A stretch of 64,000 nucleotides of DNA from Sphaerospermopsis kisseleviana NIES-73 (GTDB lineage: Bacteria; Cyanobacteriota; Cyanobacteriia; Cyanobacteriales; Nostocaceae), in NCBI RefSeq assembly GCF_002368075.1, contig NZ_AP018314.1:362074-426073 (forward strand). The letters run 5' to 3'. Position numbers and translations under genes: made by a program. Shown here piece after piece: positions 53,948-62,558 of the stretch. Positions within the stretch are counted from its first letter, which is position 1. Every line of letters begins with the position of its first letter. The notes below the pieces were generated by a model. The model made no database searches. It was not told the origin of the DNA and saw only the letters and a list, made by a program, of their open reading frames with translations.

Positions 53948-56140
53948 ATGCAATGCCCCACCTGTCTCACTGATAATGTAGATCATGCTACTATTTGTAT
54001 TGCTTGCGGTACACCTTTAACCCCCCATTCCCCTACATCAAATCTGCATTTATCCCCAGGAACATTAATTGGCAATGGTAGATATAGAATAGAAAATGTC
54101 TTAGGACAAGGTGGATTTGGTATTACTTATGCGGCAACATATTTACAAAATTCCGCCAAAGTTGCCATCAAAGAACTATGGCCAGAAAATGCAGCCAGAC
54201 AAGGTAATACAGTTTTGTGGCCAATGTCAATTACTCCCGTACAGCGTCAAGAACAACTGCAAAAATTCCAAATAGAAGCCAACTATTTACAACAATGTGT
54301 ACATCCAAATATCGCTAAAATTTATGAGTATTTCTTAGAAAATAACACTGCATACATGATCATGGAATTACTGGTTGGTAAATCCTTAGATCAGATATTA
54401 GCAACAGAAGGAATATTAGCAGAAAATCGAGTTAAACATTATTTTCTGCAAATTGCTGACGCTTTAAAAGTAATTCACAGTCATAATTTATTACATCGAG
54501 ATATCAAACCCGAAAATATTATCATTGTAGATCCAGATCAAGCGGTATTAATTGATTTTGGTGCAGCCAGAGAATTTATTGCCAATCAAACTGGAGATAT
54601 GACTAGAATTTTAACACCGGGATATGCACCCTATGAACAATATATTCAAAAAGGTAAACGATTCCCTGGTACTGATATTTATGCTTTATGTGCATCAATG
54701 TATGAATTACTCACGGGAAAATTACCAACAGAAGCAACAGAAAGGGCTAGTGCATTTTTACAAAACAGTGCCTTAAATACATTAAATACATTAAATACAT
54801 TAGTAGATCCATTAATTGCACCGCGACAACTCCGCCCTGATTTAAGTCTTTTAATGGAAAAAGTTATATTAACAGGAATGCAATTTAGAATAGAAGATAG
54901 ATTTCAAACTGCTAATGAATTAATAGCGGCACTCCAAGGTAAATTTATTTCTCCCCAACATCAACGGGCTAAGGAATTAGTAAAACAAGGTAAATTAAAT
55001 GATGCAGCCCAAGCATATCAAAAATATTTGTCAGTTGAACCAGAAAACGGGGAAGCAGCCGTAGAACTAGCATTATTACAAATATATATTGATGAACAAG
55101 AAGCAGAAATAGATGCTCAAAATGCCATTAAATTACAAGCAAATGATGGCAGAGGATACGGAGTTTTAGGATTGATTAATTGCCGTCAAAACAATTGGCA
55201 AGAAGCGGTAAAAAATTTACAAATAGCTGTTAATTTATCTCCTAATGAAGCTTGGATACAAGCTAATTATGCGTGGGCATTAGCTAAATCTGGTAATTTA
55301 GCAGCAGCCGAAAAAACCATAGATACAGTATTAAAAATCCAACCAGATTGTACTTTTGCTTTAAGTTTGCAATCATGGATATATGTACAGCAACAACAAT
55401 GGAAGTTAGCGATCCGTAAAGCTACTCAAGCAATATTTAAATTAAATAATCAAGTAAATAATCAAGTACAAAATCAGCTAAATCATCATGAAAAGCAATT
55501 ACAAACTAACTTACAAAATAGTTTATATCCTTATTTAATTATTGCTTTAGAAAAAGCCGTTGTCACTAAACAAGCTAATGATGTAGATAGAAGAATTGCA
55601 GAATTTATTCACCAAGTACCTAATAGTAGTATAGCTTGGGGTTTAAAAGGTTGGAAACAAGGGAATCAATACTTATGGCAAGATGCACTGATCAGTTTTG
55701 AAAAAGCTGCCCATCAAACATCTCATCAAACATCTATTCCTGGTTGGGTATTCCTTAATTATGCCATTACTCAAGAGAATTTAAAAAACTATCAAAGTGC
55801 TATTCAAATATATGAAAATTATTTACAAACATTCCCACCCCTAGCTTTTCCTTACTTTCGTCTTGGTACTTTATACGCCCAAATAGGAGTATGGAATCAG
55901 GCTAAGTTATATCTAGAAAAAGCCATTAAATGTAATGGCAATTATGCAGAAGCATATCATAATTTAGGTTGGGTATTAATGAATATTAAAAATCAAGATG
56001 GGGAAATAGAAAATAGCCGAGAAATGTTATCTGCTTATAGTCAAGCTATCAAATTATATACCTTGTCTGCAACGTCCCAAAGTTTGCAAATAGCGGCAAA
56101 TATTAAACAGGCATTTCAATTAATAGGTGTGAATATTTAG
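53948..56140 (+). CDS. Ser/Thr protein kinase with zinc ribbon and TPR domain
   Basis: 730 residues. N-terminal zinc ribbon CPTCLTDNVDHATICIACG. The kinase domain (about 35-310) is intact: LGQGGFGITYAA glycine loop, KVAIKELWP with the Lys, HRDIKPENIII, VLIDFGAAREF, and YAPYEQY. The last 400 residues are tetratricopeptide repeats (ANYAWALAKSGNLAAAEKTI, YHNLGWVLMNIKNQ), a protein-binding platform. It is the active writer of the system, with the PP2C just upstream as eraser and the FHA protein as reader. A 9-bp repeat (AATACATTA) gives LNTLNTLNTL in the linker. Confidence 0.92.
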   Translation: MQCPTCLTDNVDHATICIACGTPLTPHSPTSNLHLSPGTLIGNGRYRIENVLGQGGFGITYAATYLQNSAKVAIKELWPENAARQGNTVLWPMSITPVQRQEQLQKFQIEANYLQQCVHPNIAKIYEYFLENNTAYMIMELLVGKSLDQILATEGILAENRVKHYFLQIADALKVIHSHNLLHRDIKPENIIIVDPDQAVLIDFGAAREFIANQTGDMTRILTPGYAPYEQYIQKGKRFPGTDIYALCASMYELLTGKLPTEATERASAFLQNSALNTLNTLNTLVDPLIAPRQLRPDLSLLMEKVILTGMQFRIEDRFQTANELIAALQGKFISPQHQRAKELVKQGKLNDAAQAYQKYLSVEPENGEAAVELALLQIYIDEQEAEIDAQNAIKLQANDGRGYGVLGLINCRQNNWQEAVKNLQIAVNLSPNEAWIQANYAWALAKSGNLAAAEKTIDTVLKIQPDCTFALSLQSWIYVQQQQWKLAIRKATQAIFKLNNQVNNQVQNQLNHHEKQLQTNLQNSLYPYLIIALEKAVVTKQANDVDRRIAEFIHQVPNSSIAWGLKGWKQGNQYLWQDALISFEKAAHQTSHQTSIPGWVFLNYAITQENLKNYQSAIQIYENYLQTFPPLAFPYFRLGTLYAQIGVWNQAKLYLEKAIKCNGNYAEAYHNLGWVLMNIKNQDGEIENSREMLSAYSQAIKLYTLSATSQSLQIAANIKQAFQLIGVNI

Positions 56141-56163
56141 GGATTACTTAGTAAATATTAGGA

Positions 56164-56189
56164 TAGGGACAATTCATGAATTGTCCCTA
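56164..56189. repeat. 26-bp perfect palindrome, copy 2
   Basis: Identical to 32545-32570. It lies between the convergent kinase and TPR genes and could end both transcripts. Confidence 0.75.
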
Positions 56190-56241
56190 CAAAGATTTTA
56201 GATTATGCACATTTCAAGATCATTACTCCTAATCATTACTC

Positions 56242-56619
56242 CTAAAAAGGTAAAAATTGCAATAATACAGATCCCAGACTACCAACAAAATCCATAAAAC
56301 TGGGTTTACCCTTGCTGATATTTTCTGTATAGGGTGTTTTCAATTCTAAAATAAAAGCTTGTGCTGTTTGTAAACCTTCGGTATTTTTTTGCTCTTCAAA
56401 CAGTTTTGCGGCGATTTGGGCATCTTCTAAGGCGCTTTTTCTGTCTAAGTTTTGGTAACTAGCTACACCACGGGATAAATAAGCACCTGCATAGTCTGGT
56501 TTGAGAGCGATCGCTTGACTAAAATAATCAATAGCCTGTTTGAGATTACCTTTTTCTGCTGCTGCTACACCCCAAGCATAAAAGTCTTCTGGTTTAGCTA
56601 TTTGTGCAGGTAATACCAC
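56242..56619 (-). CDS. TPR protein
   Basis: 125 residues with about two and a half tetratricopeptide repeats (FYAWGVAAAEKGNLKQAIDY, AIALKPDYAGAYLSRGVASY, RKSALEDAQIAAKLFEEQ) and a hydrophobic C-terminus (MDFVGSLGSVLLQFLPF). No signal peptide. A protein-binding adapter; partner unknown. It is convergent with the kinase gene, so it may not belong to that cluster. Confidence 0.75.
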   Translation of the reverse strand: MVLPAQIAKPEDFYAWGVAAAEKGNLKQAIDYFSQAIALKPDYAGAYLSRGVASYQNLDRKSALEDAQIAAKLFEEQKNTEGLQTAQAFILELKTPYTENISKGKPSFMDFVGSLGSVLLQFLPF

Positions 56620-56784
56620 GGCTCACTCGATTTTCTTATAACCAATGGCATAAATATAACTTCATCCAAGAGATTGATGATACTTGCATTCAAAAACGTA
56701 GTAATAGAGTTATGGCCTTAAAGTCATTCAAAAATAACAGGAATATCAAAAGATTTCTGTTTTGCTGTTGGAGGAATATAAAGC

Positions 56785-58488
56785 ATGGTTATAGGTATAG
56801 ATAGGCGTGCTGTAGGCGTATTTCCAGATCGCCATGATGCTGAACAGGCGCTACATGAATTGAGACATTCAGGCTTTCCAATGGAAAGAGTTTCTGTTAT
56901 CGCTAGACATCACGAAAATGAAGAAATTGCTGGTCATCAAGTCCGTGAGAAAGTTGGTGATCAGGCGGAAGAAGGTGCAACAATTGGGGCAATTTCTGGT
57001 GGTGTTTTAGGTGGTATAACTGGTTTATTAGTAGGACTAGGAACGTTAGCTATTCCCGGAGTCGGTCCAATTATGTTGGCTGGTGCTACAGCTACAGCTT
57101 TAATAACAACCCTTGCTGGTGCTGGTATTGGTGCCGCGGCGGGAGGTTTAATTGGTGCGTTAATTGGTTTAGGAATTCCCGAAGAAAAAGCCAAAATTTA
57201 TCATGATAGAGTACAGAGAGGAGAATATTTAGTCATTATTGATGGCACAGATGCGGAAATTGCTAGAGCTAAAGAAATTCTGCATCATTGGCGAATAGAA
57301 GAATTTGAAGTTTATGATCAACCGGATGGTAAACAACCAACTACAGAAGTTGTTCATCAGGATCTAACTGTTCCTAGAGAAACAACTGTTCCTAAAGAAA
57401 CAACTGTTCCTAGAGAAACAACTGTTCTTAGAGAAACAACTGTTCCTAAAGAAACAACTGTTCATAGAGAAACGACTGTTCTTAAATATGCAATTGGCTA
57501 TTTTTCACTGCTGCAAGATGCGGAAACTGCTATTAATGATTTAAGAAATGAAGGTTTTCCCTTGAACCAAATTGCTTTAATACACAGAGAACGTCAACAC
57601 AGAGATGCTTTTGGGGGTGTTCATTGGAGCGATCGCTTTGAGTCTACTCGTTTTAATATTCCCGATCATCAAACTCAGTTTTACAACGAACGCATCCATC
57701 AAGGAGACTATATCATTATCGCTGGTGGTACAGATACCGATATTCACAGGGCTGCAACTATTCTCAACCGACATGGAATTAAACAATGGCAAGTTTACGA
57801 AGCAAATGGTCATGTAAAAGCACCTTCGCCAGCACCTTTACAAACTACTAAAAGAGCAGTTGGTGTATTTTCCCATCGTCGTGATGCAGAAACAGCACTC
57901 AGAGACTTGAGAAATGCTGGTTTTCCCATGAACCAAGTTTCCCTTATTGCTAAAGACACAGACAACAGTGAAAAAAGGAATTTAGAGGGTAATAAAGCAG
58001 ATGAAGGACTAAAAGCCGGTGCTGCTACAGGTGGTGCAATTGGTGGTATAGGTGGTTTATTAGTTGGTTTGGGAACTTTAGCAATTCCTGGAGTTGGACC
58101 TGTCATGGCTGGTGGTGCGGTAGCAACTGCTTTAGCCACAACCTTAACCGGTGGTGTTGTCGGTGCAGCAGTGGGAGGTATTGCAGGGGGGTTAATTGGT
58201 TTAGGTATTCCTGAAGAAAGAGCGCGAGTTTATAGCGATCGCTTCCAAAGAGGTCATTATTTAATCATTGTTGATGGTACTCAAGCACAAATTCACCAGG
58301 CTGAAACTATCCTCAAAGGTTTGGGAATTGAAGAATTTGATATTTATGATGCCCGTGATGTCAACGAATATCAACCGAGTGAACATCAACGCAGTTTTGA
58401 AACTGTCAAACCTACAGAAACCGTTCATGGTGATTTTACTGGAGAAGCACCAGTAATTATTATTGACCATCGCCAAAAAACAGTTTAA
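56785..58488 (+). CDS. Stress protein with three YflT/GspM-type domains
   Basis: 567 residues, GGAGG ten bases before ATG. Domain 1 (AVGVFPDRHDAEQALHELRH), domain 2 (AIGYFSLLQDAETAINDLRN) and domain 3 (AVGVFSHRRDAETALRDLRN) each begin with the same motif; 1 and 3 contain long Gly/Ala stretches (GGVLGGITGLLVGLGTLAIP), while 2 lacks one. An ETTVP/ETTVH repeat linker (18-bp DNA repeat, 57366-57486) joins 1 and 2. Related proteins in Bacillus are general stress proteins of unknown action. The glycine zippers suggest membrane association. A BON lipoprotein gene follows. Confidence 0.8.
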   Translation: MVIGIDRRAVGVFPDRHDAEQALHELRHSGFPMERVSVIARHHENEEIAGHQVREKVGDQAEEGATIGAISGGVLGGITGLLVGLGTLAIPGVGPIMLAGATATALITTLAGAGIGAAAGGLIGALIGLGIPEEKAKIYHDRVQRGEYLVIIDGTDAEIARAKEILHHWRIEEFEVYDQPDGKQPTTEVVHQDLTVPRETTVPKETTVPRETTVLRETTVPKETTVHRETTVLKYAIGYFSLLQDAETAINDLRNEGFPLNQIALIHRERQHRDAFGGVHWSDRFESTRFNIPDHQTQFYNERIHQGDYIIIAGGTDTDIHRAATILNRHGIKQWQVYEANGHVKAPSPAPLQTTKRAVGVFSHRRDAETALRDLRNAGFPMNQVSLIAKDTDNSEKRNLEGNKADEGLKAGAATGGAIGGIGGLLVGLGTLAIPGVGPVMAGGAVATALATTLTGGVVGAAVGGIAGGLIGLGIPEERARVYSDRFQRGHYLIIVDGTQAQIHQAETILKGLGIEEFDIYDARDVNEYQPSEHQRSFETVKPTETVHGDFTGEAPVIIIDHRQKTV

Positions 58489-58589
58489 TTCCCATTAGTT
58501 TCACCACATTTGAGGAGCAATAAAATTAACAGTTTAAATTTTGCTCCTGCCTCCTGAATTTTGCTATATCAAAATCAAACAATAAACCA

Positions 58590-59051
58590 ATGAAAAAGTT
58601 AACTTCATTCTTAATAGGTTCACTTTTACTTTTTAGTGCTGCTTGTGATAATACCGCTAAAACAACTGTGACTGCACCTGAACCGGGAGAAGGAGAAGTT
58701 CCAGTCAGTCCAGCAGCAGAAACCAGACAAGAAGCTAAAGAAGACGCTCAAAGTGAACTTCGCAGAAGACAACTCAACGCTGATATTCGCGCTCGTGAAG
58801 AACGAAATCTGCTAACTACTGATCGTACAGAAAGAACAGCAGCAGACTTAGCTAGTGAAGTCCGTTCTAAGTTAGAAGCTAATATTCCTGGTGGTGCATT
58901 AACAGTTAAAGCTACCGATGATGGTACTGTTACTGTATCAGGAACTGTAAATAATCAGGATCAGTTAGCTAAAATTGAACCTTTGGCTAAAGAAATTAAT
59001 GGAGTGAGAAATGTAATTGTTAATGCAACAGTCGCACAACCAGGAAGGTAA
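58590..59051 (+). CDS. BON-domain lipoprotein
   Basis: 153 residues. Signal FLIGSLLLFSAAC. A charged coiled region (ETRQEAKEDAQSELRRRQLN) precedes a single BON domain (LASEVRSKLEANIPGGALTV, VTVSGTVNNQDQLAKIEPLA, VRNVIVNATV). BON domains occur in OsmY-type envelope stress proteins. Its place behind a multi-domain stress protein fits an envelope or osmotic stress role (inference). Confidence 0.85.
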   Translation: MKKLTSFLIGSLLLFSAACDNTAKTTVTAPEPGEGEVPVSPAAETRQEAKEDAQSELRRRQLNADIRAREERNLLTTDRTERTAADLASEVRSKLEANIPGGALTVKATDDGTVTVSGTVNNQDQLAKIEPLAKEINGVRNVIVNATVAQPGR

Positions 59052-59223
59052 AACTGCTCACAATTAATATCTGTTAATATCTCTAAGTTGATGGACTGAA
59101 ATAAGTTTTTCTGGTCAATCCTCAGTAATCAAGATACAAACTGAAATATTTTTGACTTGGTATTCTGAGTCAAGACTGTTATATTGATTTACGTCCAGTC
59201 ACTTATCAACACTGTTGTGCCAA

Positions 59224-59664
59224 ATGGCAAACATTATGGAAACTCAACAACAGCAAGACTCTGCTACTTCCGTTTCACCACCAGGGGTATTATCTCTTGA
59301 AGGTGCAGAAACTGGAAATTTGCCTAAACTGCAACCAGCTAAAGCGCCTAACAGTCAATGGCAACGAATTAGCTCACAAATAGTTGACTTATTAGATCAA
59401 CTACCAAATTATGTGGGTAGTTTTTTTGCTAAAAATCAGCAAGCTATCTTAACAATTGTGTTAATTTTGTCTGCCTTTGTTACGGTTAAGGTGGCGATCT
59501 CCGTTTTAGATGCTGTTAATGGTGTGCCTTTATTAGCTCCCATTTTTGAGCTAATTGGCATATTCTATGCTATGTGGTTTGTCTTCCGTTATCTCCTGAA
59601 AGCGGAAACTCGACAAGAATTATCCCACAAAGTTAGTGCATTCAAACAACAACTTTTAGGTTAA
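59224..59664 (+). CDS. CAAD-domain (CURT1-like) thylakoid protein
   Basis: 146 residues from ATG 59224; ATG 59236 or GTG 59215 are alternatives. A disordered N-terminus is followed by VDLLDQLPNYVGSFFAKNQQ, then helices (AILTIVLILSAFVTVKVAIS, LAPIFELIGIFYAMWFVFRY) and LLKAETRQELSHKVSAFKQQ. This is the CAAD/CURT1 pattern: two membrane helices with amphipathic ends that bend thylakoid membranes in plants and cyanobacteria. Assignment by pattern. Confidence 0.82.
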   Translation: MANIMETQQQQDSATSVSPPGVLSLEGAETGNLPKLQPAKAPNSQWQRISSQIVDLLDQLPNYVGSFFAKNQQAILTIVLILSAFVTVKVAISVLDAVNGVPLLAPIFELIGIFYAMWFVFRYLLKAETRQELSHKVSAFKQQLLG

Positions 59665-59696
59665 TCATAGGTTAATAATTCAGAAGTCAGAAGTTC

Positions 59697-59790
59697 TGAA
59701 TTTGGGATTTTAGATTTTGGATTTTGGATTGTTTTCATTTAGCACAATCTAAAATCTAAAATCTAAAATCTAAAATCTAAAATCTAAAAT
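59697..59790. repeat. Inverted GATTTTGGATT/AATCTAAAATC heptamer hairpin
   Basis: GATTTTAGATTTTGGATTTT GGATTGT on one side and ACAATC plus six AATCTAAA-type heptamers on the other form a long hairpin after the CAAD gene. It can act as a transcript end. A GAATGCTTCGCCCC piece of the dispersed repeat lies at 59848-59863. Confidence 0.65.
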
Positions 59791-59885
59791 TTTTTATTTT
59801 TTTGCCCTATACCATAAAATTGTGATAAAAATTGATAATTATTCGCCCGAATGCTTCGCCCCTACGACTCCTGACTCCTGACTTT

Positions 59886-60854
59886 TTATGTAGATTCCTC
59901 TTTTATTTCTACAGTTAGGTTAGGTAAACCATCTAATTTTTCTGTGGGAATTTCTTCTTTTACATAAGGAACAAAAACCGTTAACCCTGCTGGGATACAT
60001 TTAATTTCTACAGGAGTTGTACCTACTATTTCCCCATCTATAACTACTTTTTGTGGTGGTTTTGTGGTGATTTTAAATTGTTTAGCTCGCAAATAACCAA
60101 TATCATCTCTTTTCACTGGTGTACCTGTAGCAGCAGTTTGGAATAAATGAAATGTGGCAGCGATCGCACCTGTTTTAGTTTCTGGAGCTACTATTGTTAA
60201 ATCTAATAATCCATCATCATAAATAATCCCGGAAGGTCCTTGAGCTAAAACAGAAGTTGGAGGTGCTGCATTTGCTACCGTCACCGCTGATGCAAGAGTT
60301 TGAATGATCTTATCTTCTGTTTCAATTTCCACAGCAAATCTTTGTAAATTTCCCAGTTCTTGAATACCAGCTAAGATATAAGCTATCATCCCAAAACGAT
60401 TTTTAGTTTCTCGATCTGCTTTTTCTACAGTTTCTGCTTCAAAGCCAATACCTGCTAATAATATCATTGGATGATCATGACAATAAGCAACATCTACTGT
60501 GCGAGTTTTACCTTGTAAAATGGTTTGACAAGCTGCGGCAATTGTATTAGGAATATTTAATGCTGCGGCAAAAGCGTTTGCTGTTCCTCGTGAAATAATC
60601 CCAAAAGGTATATCAGTATTAACTACTGCTTCCGCTGCTGCTGATAATGTCCCATCTCCCCCAGAAACAATGATCGCTTCTACTCCCCTTTCTACTGCTG
60701 CACGTGCGAGTTCATCAGCATCAACTTCTTCAGTGGTGAGATAAATATCTAAATCAATTTCTGGTTCTAATATTGACCTAATTTGCTCTAATTCAAAGTC
60801 TGGATCACCTTGACCGGCAACTGGGTTAAAAATTAAACAAGCAGAACGAATCAT
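59886..60854 (-). CDS. Lipid kinase of the diacylglycerol kinase family (YegS/DgkB-like)
   Basis: 322 residues. IFNPVAGQGDPDFELEQIRS starts the catalytic domain, VSGGDGTLSAAAEAVVN holds GGDGT, FGIISRGTANAFAAALNIP follows, and IDGEIVGTTPVEIKCIPAGL is the usual end. Such enzymes phosphorylate diacylglycerol, phosphatidylglycerol or other lipids in the membrane. The lipid cannot be set. Isolated gene with TTGATAA repeats directly upstream of its start. Confidence 0.85.
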   Translation of the reverse strand: MIRSACLIFNPVAGQGDPDFELEQIRSILEPEIDLDIYLTTEEVDADELARAAVERGVEAIIVSGGDGTLSAAAEAVVNTDIPFGIISRGTANAFAAALNIPNTIAAACQTILQGKTRTVDVAYCHDHPMILLAGIGFEAETVEKADRETKNRFGMIAYILAGIQELGNLQRFAVEIETEDKIIQTLASAVTVANAAPPTSVLAQGPSGIIYDDGLLDLTIVAPETKTGAIAATFHLFQTAATGTPVKRDDIGYLRAKQFKITTKPPQKVVIDGEIVGTTPVEIKCIPAGLTVFVPYVKEEIPTEKLDGLPNLTVEIKEEST

Positions 60855-60861
60855 AGAGATA

Positions 60862-60900
60862 ATTGATAATTGATAATTGATAATTGATAATTGATAATTG
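60862..60900. repeat. TTGATAA heptamer array (5-6 units)
   Basis: TTGATAA units begin eight bases before the lipid-kinase start (minus strand), so they occupy its leader. Same heptamer as at 51190. Confidence 0.85.
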
Positions 60901-61447
60901 TTTCAGTAATGGTCAATTGTTCATTGTTCATTATTGAATATTAGCATATCTTGAAAATTTCAACTTCTCTCTCAAGACTACTTTGGCTGATGATTTACTA
61001 CAATTTATTTTCCTGTTTCCTATTCCTTTACCTAAACTATAATTTCTCAATGTGTAAATTTAATGTGTAAATTTATTTTGATCTCACGAAATAAATAAAA
61101 TGATCTGAGACTTGATATGATTGAACCACAAAGGGTGCAAAGGACACAAAGGGAAGAAATTTTCAGAGATTTTTTAGTGTTGCTGCGGTTGTTTTTTCTT
61201 TGATTGAGATAGTCCTCATCAATCTTTGTTGTAGTATCTAAAAAAAATCTGCATATAGGTAGATGCTGAAAAATAGAATATGTAAAAATATACATAACGT
61301 TATACATAACGTTTTATCAAACTGGTAGCCGCTGTTGATATAAGAAAAATGTAACCGAATGTAAAGAGAGTGATTCCATCCGGTAAGTCACTTGCTGCGG
61401 TAGTCTAGATCAATGTGAATTTATCGCCTGGTTTGACAAATTGTTTT
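60901..61447. other. Spacer before hemC
   Basis: Non-coding. It holds an AACCACAAAGGGTGCAAAGG-type dispersed repeat (61125-61150), an AT-rich stretch, and an operator-like inverted repeat at 61296-61313. A plus-strand promoter for hemC should follow that site; no clear -10/-35 pair stands out. Confidence 0.45.
61296..61313. promoter_or_regulatory. Operator-like inverted repeat upstream of hemC
   Basis: AACGTTATACATAACGTT is a perfect inverted repeat with 8-bp arms and 2-bp centre; it also forms a direct repeat with ATACATAACGTT. It lies about 135 bases before the hemC ATG. Confidence 0.35.
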
Positions 61448-62416
61448 ATGACTTCAGTTTCTAGCCCTCCACGCACTATTCGTATTGGTTCACGTAAAAG
61501 CCAACTAGCTCTAGTTCAAACATACTGGGTAAGAGAGCAACTTCAGAAAAGTTATCCTGATATCAATTTTGAAGTCCATACCATGTCTACCCAAGGCGAC
61601 AAAATCCTGGATGTAGCATTAGCTAAAATTGGTGACAAAGGATTATTTACCAAGGAACTCGAACTGGGAATGATCGAGAAAAGTATTGATTTTGCCGTTC
61701 ATTCCCTTAAAGATTTGCCTACCAACTTACCAGAAGGTTTGGCACTAGCAGCAATTACAGAACGGGAAAATCCAGCCGATGCGGTAGTATTCCATGAGCA
61801 ATACAAAGGACAAACTCTGGAAACTTTACCAGCAGGTGCGGTGATTGGTACATCTTCTTTAAGAAGACTGGCACAACTACGCCATAAATTCCCCCATTTT
61901 ACCTTTAAAGATGTGCGGGGAAATCTGAACACACGCATGGCTAAGTTGGATGCGGGAGAATATGACGCTTTGATTTTAGCCGTAGCTGGTTTAGAAAGAT
62001 TGGAAATGAGCGATCGCATTCACCAAATTTTACCCCCTGATATTTCCCTGCACGCAGTTGGCCAGGGTGCTTTAGGTATAGAATGCCGTGCTGATGATGC
62101 TGAACTAATCACCATTCTCAAAGCTATTCAACATCCCCAAACACGCGATCGCTGTTTAGCAGAACGATCTTTTCTCCGCTCTTTAGAAGGGGGTTGTCAA
62201 GTTCCCATTGGTGTCAACACAGAAATCAATGGTGATAATTTAACACTAACTGGTATTGTAGCTAGTGTAGATGGTCAAAAACTGGTAAAAGATACCGTTA
62301 CTGGTTTAGCCAAAGATGCAGAACAACTGGGAACACAACTAGCCAATACCTTACGTCAACAAGGTGCAACTGAAATTTTAGAAGAAATCTTCACCGAGAT
62401 TAAACGCGGATCATAA
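61448..62416 (+). CDS. hemC: Porphobilinogen deaminase (hydroxymethylbilane synthase)
   Basis: 322 residues from ATG 61448 ([10 protein letters not shown]); an in-frame GTG at 61415 is possible but the added residues do not fit. [16 protein letters not shown] is the N-terminal signature, VHSLKDLPT the catalytic Asp region, [13 protein letters not shown] the porphyrin-chain Arg cluster, and [12 protein letters not shown] holds the cysteine that anchors the dipyrromethane cofactor. It joins four porphobilinogens in heme, chlorophyll and bilin synthesis. Complete. Confidence 0.96.
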   Translation: MTSVSSPPRTIRIGSRKSQLALVQTYWVREQLQKSYPDINFEVHTMSTQGDKILDVALAKIGDKGLFTKELELGMIEKSIDFAVHSLKDLPTNLPEGLALAAITERENPADAVVFHEQYKGQTLETLPAGAVIGTSSLRRLAQLRHKFPHFTFKDVRGNLNTRMAKLDAGEYDALILAVAGLERLEMSDRIHQILPPDISLHAVGQGALGIECRADDAELITILKAIQHPQTRDRCLAERSFLRSLEGGCQVPIGVNTEINGDNLTLTGIVASVDGQKLVKDTVTGLAKDAEQLGTQLANTLRQQGATEILEEIFTEIKRGS

Positions 62417-62464
62417 AGGGAATGGGGACTGGTGACTGGTGACTGGGTAATCAATTTTATCTTT

Positions 62465-62552
62465 ACCAATTACCAATTACCAATTACCAATCACCAATTA
62501 CCAATTACCAATTACCAATTACCAATTACCAATTACCAATTACCAATTACCA
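62465..62552. repeat. TTACCAA heptamer array (about 12 units)
   Basis: About twelve TTACCAA units (one reads TCACCAA) between hemC and glgA, ending seven bases before the glgA start codon and so replacing a normal ribosome site. Confidence 0.9.
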
Positions 62553-62558
62553 ATAATT

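Noticed and set aside
61047..61307. 86-codon minus-strand ORF upstream of hemC
   Set aside because: It includes a known dispersed repeat type (CACAAAGGGTGCAAAGG) and has no plausible protein features.
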